Shown piece by piece: positions 29,311-32,864 of a stretch of DNA of 32,864 bases. The notes under the pieces are model-generated. The model did not search any database. It was not told where the DNA came from and worked only from the letters and a program-made list of their open reading frames with translations. A program made the translations under genes and the position numbers. Source of the DNA: a virus; IMG/VR virus record IMGVR_UViG_3300048588_000170, positions 1 through 32,864 of that record; one strand, written 5' to 3'. How positions within the stretch are numbered: position 1 is the stretch's first letter; each line of letters starts with the position of its first letter.

Positions 29311-30080
29311 CAGGCCACCGCCGCCTGATGCTGGCGCTTGCTCGCCTCGACTCTGGCGAGCTGCGCCACGCCGATCCGCGCGTCGAGCTGCGCGAGCGTT
29401 TCGCCTGGTCGCATCGGATCGATGCCGAGGTTTCGTGCCGAGCTGTTGGCAACGCGCACCTCCCTCTCGTCCGGGCTCGTGTCAGGCCGGGCCGGCCTTG
29501 AGCCGGGCCCGTGCCGGGCACTAACCGGTTCAGATACTTGGTTAGTAAGGATAGGATTGTCCGAACCCCGTTCACCCCTCAAAGGGCCTCCGTTCACCCG
29601 TACCCCCGAACCCCGTTCGCCCCATGTGTCGTTCCGTTCACCCGTTGGGGCCGAAATCACGGGCGAACCCTGTTCAGGGGTCAGGGGTGAACGTGGTTCA
29701 CCTGTGGCCGGTTCTTGATGTTTTTCCCCAACAGTGGCGCGGTCTGCAGAGGCACATTCCGCGACAGGTGAACGTGGTTCACCCCTGAACTCATCCGGCA
29801 TGTCGGCGGGCAACTTCTCGATGTAGATCTGGAAGATCCACACGTAACCCCGATTGACGGGCTTCTTGCCAACCCGGGCGGTTACACCCATCTGCTCCAG
29901 GCGCAGGATCACCTTCTGGGCACCCCGCACACTGCACGAGGCACGCTGTGCGATCCGCTCCAGGGACAACCAGCACTGGTCATCCTCCCTGCTTGCGCTC
30001 TCTGCGATGGCGAGCGCCACCAGTTTCTCCGCGGCCGGCAACCACGACTCGATCACCGCCGATACATGCTTAAAAGCCAT
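29310..30080 (-). CDS. Replication initiator, O-like, with winged-helix domain
   Basis: A 256-residue protein starting at the ATG at 30080 (GGGGTG upstream). Residues 1-95 form a winged helix-turn-helix of the phage replication O/DnaD-like kind (VIESWLPAAEKLVALAIAES, WLSLERIAQRASCSVRGAQK, VILRLEQMGV). The middle (about 100-195) is polar, with repeated GEPRSP and GERGS phrases; its DNA holds the iteron-like repeats. The C-terminus (LDARIGVAQLARVEASKRQH) may contact the host machinery. Lambda O has the same plan: N-terminal DNA binding, origin within the gene, C-terminal partner contact. No P- or DnaC-like gene follows. Confidence 0.8.
   Translation of the reverse strand: MAFKHVSAVIESWLPAAEKLVALAIAESASREDDQCWLSLERIAQRASCSVRGAQKVILRLEQMGVTARVGKKPVNRGYVWIFQIYIEKLPADMPDEFRGEPRSPVAECASADRATVGEKHQEPATGEPRSPLTPEQGSPVISAPTGERNDTWGERGSGVRVNGGPLRGERGSDNPILTNQVSEPVSARHGPGSRPARPDTSPDEREVRVANSSARNLGIDPMRPGETLAQLDARIGVAQLARVEASKRQHQAAVA
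29521..29784. repeat. Iteron-like repeats and AT-richer element: candidate replication origin
   Basis: GTTCRCCC occurs as direct repeats at 29570-29577, 29592-29599, 29615-29622 and 29636-29643, spaced 22, 23 and 21 bases, about two helical turns. An inverted copy lies at 29661-29668, and two identical 17-base palindromes GGTGAAC-GTG-GTTCACC lie at 29686-29702 and 29767-29783. Next to the direct repeats, 29521-29562 is AT-richer and has an inverted repeat CTAACC/GGTTAG. Iterons beside an AT-rich element within the initiator gene mirror the lambda origin. Confidence 0.66.
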
Positions 30081-30149
30081 CTGACACCCCAACAAAAGAA
30101 CGACGGGGCCCCGCTGATAGACTGGATGGTGTCAGCCATATCCGGTCCA

Positions 30150-30470
30150 TCAGGAGGCCCCGCCGTGATTAAAATCAGCACTACGGTCACCGTCGACACC
30201 GCAGCTCTCGACGCTAAAACCATGCCCATCCGCTGCCCCGAATGCGGCCACGAGACGACGCAAACGTTCGGTTGGCTGAAAAGCCATGACGAGTTCACCT
30301 GTCGGTGCGGTGTGCGCATCAACATCGAAGAGGTCAGCCGGGCTATCCGGGCTTTCGTGGAGGGCCTCAGCCAGCTGGGCGGGCCGGGGGGATGACCGCA
30401 GCAGGTCGAGCAACCGCTCAAGCTCTGATGCCTCGACCCTGACCTGCAGGGTGATCTCCAGCGATCTCAC
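30150..30470 (-). CDS. Unknown early protein (106 aa) with an opposite-strand gene over its 3' part
   Basis: GTG at 30470 overlaps the upstream stop (GTGA) and has GGAGG seven bases before it, so translation from here is well supported. The N-terminal part (SLEITLQVRVEASELERLLD, then LLRSSPRPAQLAEALHE) is amphipathic and protein-like. The C-terminal part, opposite the zinc-ribbon gene at 30165-30395, is less convincing, and its stop lies over the SD of that gene. No family recognised. Either both strands code here or the true product is shorter. Confidence 0.5.
   Translation of the reverse strand: MRSLEITLQVRVEASELERLLDLLRSSPRPAQLAEALHESPDSPADLFDVDAHTAPTGELVMAFQPTERLRRLVAAFGAADGHGFSVESCGVDGDRSADFNHGGAS
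30165..30395 (+). CDS. Small zinc-ribbon protein encoded against the early operon
   Basis: A 76-residue protein starting at GTG with a perfect SD (AGGAGG at 30152-30157, seven-base spacing). IRCPECGHETTQTFGWLKSH and EFTCRCGVRINIEEV form a treble-cleft zinc ribbon (CPxC...CxC), followed by a helix (AIRAFVEGLSQL). Short proteins of this kind recur in proteobacterial phages, without known function. It is the only plus-strand gene inside the leftward early region and lies wholly opposite the 106-residue minus-strand frame. The upstream DNA has a perfect palindrome CGGGGCCCCG (30104-30113). Confidence 0.72.
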   Translation: MIKISTTVTVDTAALDAKTMPIRCPECGHETTQTFGWLKSHDEFTCRCGVRINIEEVSRAIRAFVEGLSQLGGPGG

Positions 30471-30649
30471 TGCAGATCCTCCCAATGCGTATCAGGCAGC
30501 TGCGGATCCGGGCCGGTCGCCGCGGTGGTCCAGAGACCTTGCCACCAGGCCTTTATCTCAGCCCACAAAGGGAGACCCGCCCCATCGCCAGCAGGAGGGG
30601 GTGAACTGCTGTTGGGCAATTGCGAGGGGCGGGTCATTTGATCGGTCAT
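30467..30649 (-). CDS. Small unknown Pro/Trp-rich early protein (60 aa)
   Basis: A 60-residue protein: polar, Pro/Ser-rich first 25 residues (RPSQLPNSSSPPPAGDGAGL), then LWAEIKAWWQGLWTTAA, an amphipathic Trp-rich helix. The start overlaps the upstream stop (ATGA) and its stop overlaps the next start (GTGA), so it is part of a coupled chain of early genes. No family recognised. Confidence 0.6.
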   Translation of the reverse strand: MTDQMTRPSQLPNSSSPPPAGDGAGLPLWAEIKAWWQGLWTTAATGPDPQLPDTHWEDLQ

Positions 30650-30843
30650 GCGTGGCCACCGGGCACGAGGTGCTTCAGCGATGGCAGACGCTTGCGCAGG
30701 AACTCGGAAAGCCGGCCGGGGTACTCAGGCGGGTTCGTGAAGTCCACGCCGGGCTTGAGGCTCAACGTCCCGTCGGCATGGCGCCGGACCAGCCTTCTGG
30801 TCTCCCGCTCGTTTATGTCTACTCGGCAGCTTTTCCCCGTCAT
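30646..30843 (-). CDS. Small unknown basic early protein (65 aa)
   Basis: A 65-residue basic protein (RETRRLVRRHADGTLSLKPG, then YPGRLSEFLRKRLPSLKHLV), first gene after the cro-proximal terminator. A purine-rich stretch (AGGGG) lies about ten bases upstream of the ATG. The high Arg/Lys content would suit nucleic acid binding, and the position matches where lambda places N or cII, but no motif supports either. The product remains unknown. Confidence 0.58.
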   Translation of the reverse strand: MTGKSCRVDINERETRRLVRRHADGTLSLKPGVDFTNPPEYPGRLSEFLRKRLPSLKHLVPGGHA

Positions 30844-30894
30844 TCCGTGCTACCCCTATCGTCATGCGCCCCTGCGCTCTACCCTCAGCAGGTG

Positions 30895-30920
30895 AAAAAG
30901 CCGGGTTGCTTGGCCCGGCT
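30895..30920 (-). terminator. Intrinsic terminator directly after cro (tR1-like)
   Basis: Minus-strand reading gives AGCCGGG (30920-30914), an eight-base loop and CCCGGCT (30905-30899), then TTTT. The seven-base-pair stem with U-tract lies ten bases after the Cro-like stop. In lambdoid phages tR1 lies at the same place and limits early transcription until antitermination. No N-like protein could be identified. Confidence 0.8.
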
Positions 30921-30929
30921 GGTGGTGTG

Positions 30930-31142
30930 TCATGCGGTTTTTCGGGGCTTGCGCGCCCGCCTGTGGAACTCGATGATGGCCGCCCCGACCGAGTACGCCG
31001 GATCGGCGATCACCCCGGATTTGATCCGGTTGATGCTCGACTGGCTGACCGTGACACCGGCCAGCGCACCAACTTCCGCAGCTATGCGGGTCTCCGAATA
31101 ACCACGGGACACAAGGTCTTTAACAGCTTCGCTGACTCTCAT
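30930..31142 (-). CDS. Cro-like helix-turn-helix regulator
   Basis: A 70-residue protein starting at the ATG at 31142 (MRVSEAVKDLVSRGYSETRI). The helix-turn-helix is SETRIAAEVGALAGVTVSQS followed by SINRIKSG, and the C-terminus is basic (FHRRARKPRKTA). It diverges from the repressor gene across a 76-base operator region, the usual cro/cI layout, so it should repress the lysogenic promoter. The predicted -10 box is only about seven bases from the ATG, so the mRNA may be nearly leaderless; no SD is visible. Confidence 0.8.
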   Translation of the reverse strand: MRVSEAVKDLVSRGYSETRIAAEVGALAGVTVSQSSINRIKSGVIADPAYSVGAAIIEFHRRARKPRKTA

Positions 31143-31149
31143 TCGGGCG

Positions 31150-31177
31150 AGTGTATACGATCCTGCATAATCGTCAA
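31150..31177 (-). promoter_or_regulatory. Early leftward-reading promoter in front of cro
   Basis: On the minus strand TTGACG (31177-31172), a 16-base spacer and TACACT (31155-31150) match sigma-70; an overlapping TATACA (31157-31152) is an alternative with a 14-base spacer. Start of transcription would fall close to the ATG at 31142. The region is AT-richer than its surroundings. Confidence 0.6.
31157..31174. promoter_or_regulatory. Candidate operator between repressor and cro
   Basis: ACGAT (31157-31161) and ATCGT (31170-31174) form an inverted repeat with an eight-base centre, an 18-base site lying between and over the promoter boxes of cro. Dimeric repressors of this kind bind such sites. 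No clear second or third copy was found, so operator status is tentative. Confidence 0.42.
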
Positions 31178-31218
31178 GTCTGTTCTGTATCTTCGGCCAG
31201 CGGTGGGAGAATGCGGAT

Positions 31219-31707
31219 ATGGATAAGCCGGGCAGAGTGCGAGAGCTTTTGATTGCCGCTGCAGCGGCGCGCGGTCTTGTGCACACCACTGGCGCGCGAA
31301 GCGGAAAGGTCAACGAGTCCGGCCTATCCAAGCTGCTGGGAATTCCACAGCCAACCGTGCACCGGTTCATCACGGGTGAGATTCGCAAGCCATCGCCGGA
31401 GCTGCTGGACGCGATGCTGGCAAAGCTCGGGGTATCGCCCGACGATCTGCTCGGGCACGCCACCGTGACGGTGACGGCAGAGGCGGCGGCCATCGCATCC
31501 CGGATCGCCGCCCTCCCCCCGACCGCCCGGCAGTGGTTCGAGCGGCACCTGTCGGCCTATGAGCGGTTTGCCACCAGCAGTCCACAGCTCGCGGAGCTAC
31601 TGGTAACACCGCAGAAAGGTGACTATCTTGCGCACGAGAAGCGCATGGAGTCCGTCAGCGCGCATATGCGCGCCGGCTCAGGGCATGTGGCGAAGCGCGC
31701 GAAGTAA
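31219..31707 (+). CDS. CI-type repressor, XRE helix-turn-helix without a cleavage domain
   Basis: A 162-residue regulator, with GGAG about ten bases before the ATG. The helix-turn-helix spans about residues 33-70: LSKLLGIPQPTVHRFITGEI, RKPSPELLDAMLAKLGVSPD, DLLGHA. The C-terminal half (TAEAAAIASRIAALPPTARQ, WFERHLSAYERF) is helical and lacks the Ala-Gly cleavage site and Ser/Lys pair of LexA/CI S24 repressors. It probably maintains lysogeny but induction would not use self-cleavage. Divergent from cro. Confidence 0.85.
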   Translation: MDKPGRVRELLIAAAAARGLVHTTGARSGKVNESGLSKLLGIPQPTVHRFITGEIRKPSPELLDAMLAKLGVSPDDLLGHATVTVTAEAAAIASRIAALPPTARQWFERHLSAYERFATSSPQLAELLVTPQKGDYLAHEKRMESVSAHMRAGSGHVAKRAK

Positions 31708-31721
31708 CCCCCGGAGGAATC

Positions 31722-32258
31722 ATGGCTCTCATCACCTGCAAAGACTGTGGAACCGACATATCACCGAGCGCGGCAGCCTGCCCGAAATGTGGCGCGCCGA
31801 TCATCCAGCCGAAGCCGAAGCAGAAGACCCGTTGGTATACGTGGGTCTTTGGGGCTTTCTTCACCGCTATGGTTATAGGCATGGTCGTCGGCGGAACTGC
31901 GCCGCAGAAGAAGGAGCCGCCGCCGACACCAGCAGAAGCCGCGCAACGGGCCCAAGAAAATACGCTGGATGCTGCGGCCACCGTCGCTCTTCGTGCCTTC
32001 AAGGCAGAGACAAGGAACCCGGAACGATTCAGCGTCGATCAGGTTCTGTCGATGGACAAGACCCAAGCCGTGTGCATGAAGGTCAGGGCCGAAAACGGAT
32101 TCGGCGGGCTGAATGTCGTGCAGATCGTGGTCGCTACGTCGCCGGCCTTCCGCGTCGCGACCGACGAGGACGCCGGGTTCACGAAGCTCTGGAACAAGAA
32201 CTGCGCCGGGCAACCCGGCCGTGACATCACTCAAATCAGCAACAGAATGCTGAGATAG
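31722..32258 (+). CDS. Zinc-ribbon membrane protein in the lysogenic operon
   Basis: A 178-residue protein with a good ribosome site (GGAGG before ATG). ITCKDCGTDISPSAAACPKC (4-23) is a zinc ribbon of the zinc_ribbon_2 type, followed by one membrane helix (about 37-58, TWVFGAFFTAMVIGMVVGG), a Pro-rich linker and a C-terminal soluble domain with two cysteines (AVCMKVRAENGFGGLNVVQI; WNKNCAGQ). It lies just after the repressor and ends at a strong terminator, so it is likely expressed in the lysogen. Such genes are often lysogenic-conversion or superinfection-exclusion factors; that is inference. Confidence 0.8.
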   Translation: MALITCKDCGTDISPSAAACPKCGAPIIQPKPKQKTRWYTWVFGAFFTAMVIGMVVGGTAPQKKEPPPTPAEAAQRAQENTLDAAATVALRAFKAETRNPERFSVDQVLSMDKTQAVCMKVRAENGFGGLNVVQIVVATSPAFRVATDEDAGFTKLWNKNCAGQPGRDITQISNRMLR

Positions 32259-32294
32259 TCCGACACGCTGGGCATGGTGCCCGGTGTGGAACGA

Positions 32295-32327
32295 AACGAA
32301 AGCTAGCGCCCGCTAGCTTTCGTTTTT
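32295..32327 (+). terminator. Strong intrinsic terminator of the repressor operon
   Basis: AACGAAAGCTAGC (32295-32307), loop GCCC and GCTAGCTTTCGTT (32312-32324) pair perfectly over 13 bases, followed by TTT on the plus strand. It ends the repressor/zinc-ribbon transcript before the AlpA-like gene. The upstream A-rich side could also work, more weakly, in the other direction. Confidence 0.9.
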
Positions 32328-32370
32328 CCGCTTCCGCGCTATTCACGCTGGGACGCGGTTGGTATTTACT

Positions 32371-32396
32371 GCACTCCCCTGCTTTACCCGGAGTGC
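32371..32396 (+). promoter_or_regulatory. Inverted repeat covering the ribosome site of the AlpA-like gene
   Basis: GCACTCC (32371-32377) and GGAGTGC (32390-32396) pair perfectly around a 12-base loop. The second arm holds the SD GGAG (32390-32393), six bases before the ATG at 32400. As RNA the hairpin could mask the ribosome site; as DNA it could be an operator. No clear promoter was found between here and the upstream terminator. Confidence 0.55.
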
Positions 32397-32399
32397 GAC

Positions 32400-32609
32400 A
32401 TGAAAGAAGACCCCACGATTTACCTGCGGGATACCGACCTGGCCCGCCGCTTCAACGTCCATCGGGCAACAATCTGGAATTGGGTGCGCGAGTACGGGTT
32501 CCCCCGCCCCGTCAAGTTGACAGACAGTTGCACCCGCTGGCGCGCATCGGACGTTGCCGCTTGGGAAGTCCAGCGCAGCACGCAGTCTGGCGAACTCACT
32601 GCTACCTGA
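32400..32609 (+). CDS. AlpA-family DNA-binding regulator / excisionase-like
   Basis: A 69-residue protein of the AlpA/MerR-like kind: YLRDTDLARRFNVHRATIWN, WVREYGFPRPVKL, RWRASDVAAWE. These match the AlpA family (PF05930) of small phage regulators, which include excisionases and activators of integrase. It is transcribed toward the integrase if the genome is circular, which suits a role in int/xis control. A terminator follows at 32637-32672. An SD-masking hairpin precedes the gene. Confidence 0.86.
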   Translation: MKEDPTIYLRDTDLARRFNVHRATIWNWVREYGFPRPVKLTDSCTRWRASDVAAWEVQRSTQSGELTAT

Positions 32610-32636
32610 TAACACCCCGGCCAGCTACCACCCCCG

Positions 32637-32672
32637 GGCCGCGTGGGCAATCCCTTCGCGGCCTTTCTTTTT
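32637..32672 (+). terminator. Intrinsic terminator after the AlpA-like gene
   Basis: GGCCGCG (32637-32643) and CGCGGCC (32657-32663) form a seven-base-pair GC stem with a 13-base loop, followed by TTTCTTTTT on the plus strand. It separates the AlpA-like gene from the next promoter at 32695. Confidence 0.82.
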
Positions 32673-32694
32673 CTCTGGTCTATGCGCTCCCGTA

Positions 32695-32722
32695 TTGACA
32701 GCCATGCGGATTCGTATATGCT
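32695..32722 (+). promoter_or_regulatory. Sigma-70 promoter for the rightmost gene
   Basis: A perfect TTGACA (32695-32700), a 16-base spacer and TATGCT (32717-32722). It lies just after a terminator and about 120 bases before the ATG at 32849. The leader has a small inverted repeat (GCCTC/GAGGC near 32742-32756). Nothing gene-like lies in the leader. Confidence 0.68.
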
Positions 32723-32848
32723 CCCCTCCCATGCCTGCCGCCGGCCTCGCTCTGAGGCACCAGAGACGGACGGCAGCGAGTGGAGACGAAACGCATTGGC
32801 TGGCCCGGCCGTTCTCCTCGGGGCACCGATCAACCGGAGGAGGTGCTG

Positions 32849-32864
32849 ATGGACGCTGACAATA
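32849..32864 (+). CDS. Start of an unknown gene cut by the window edge
   Basis: ATG at 32849 follows a strong purine-rich ribosome site (GGAGGAGG, 32836-32843). Only MDADN is visible, so the product cannot be named. It is the first gene behind the TTGACA promoter and would be read away from the immunity region. Confidence 0.6.

Noticed and set aside
30066-30164. Longer plus-strand reading of the zinc-ribbon gene from 30066
   Set aside because: The upstream codons overlap the initiator start region and have no ribosome site, whereas the GTG at 30165 has a perfect one.

Overview
The window is almost wholly one temperate tailed-phage genome (long non-contractile tail, lambda-like head genes). 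A Gram-negative, proteobacterial host is suggested by the nested Rz/Rz1 spanin pair, the muramidase endolysin and the GC-rich codon use with good Shine-Dalgarno sites. The host genus cannot be named from the sequence, and no bacterial chromosomal gene is visible.

Layout. The left edge (1-87, + strand) holds the last 28 codons of a tyrosine integrase. A 207-base non-coding stretch follows (88-294) with a repeated ATTAGAGG motif, a candidate attachment region. From 295 to 31142 nearly everything is on the minus strand, so the genome reads right to left. Transcription begins at a divergent immunity switch (31142-31219): a Cro-like gene on the minus strand and a repressor on the plus strand. Next come an early region (30843 to 25888) with a replication initiator that carries iteron-like repeats inside its gene, three predicted nucleases, a zinc-ribbon/dATP-dGTP pyrophosphohydrolase fusion, a Gp49/Acb2-like anti-CBASS candidate and a Q-like late regulator. 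The late region follows: a gpZ-like tail gene, a candidate cos site, terminase, portal, a protease-capsid fusion, head-tail connectors, major tail protein, frameshifted G/GT chaperones, tape measure, a gene-transfer-agent-type tail tip (DUF2460, DUF2163 hub, NlpC/P60, J-like), tail fibres including one with a PhoD-like phosphoesterase domain, and the lysis cassette.

The plus-strand right arm (31219-32864) carries the repressor, a zinc-ribbon membrane protein of likely lysogenic-conversion type, an AlpA-like regulator and the start of another gene behind a good promoter. Because the integrase lies next to the lysis end with the candidate attachment region between them, the assembly looks like the circular or virion form rather than an integrated prophage cut at its ends.

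Genes are packed with many ATGA/GTGA stop-start overlaps, which points to translational coupling. Noteworthy regulation visible in the sequence: a G GGA AAA -1 frameshift site, intrinsic terminators on both sides of the capsid gene, internal in-frame starts, a terminator directly after cro, and an SD-masking hairpin in front of the AlpA-like gene.
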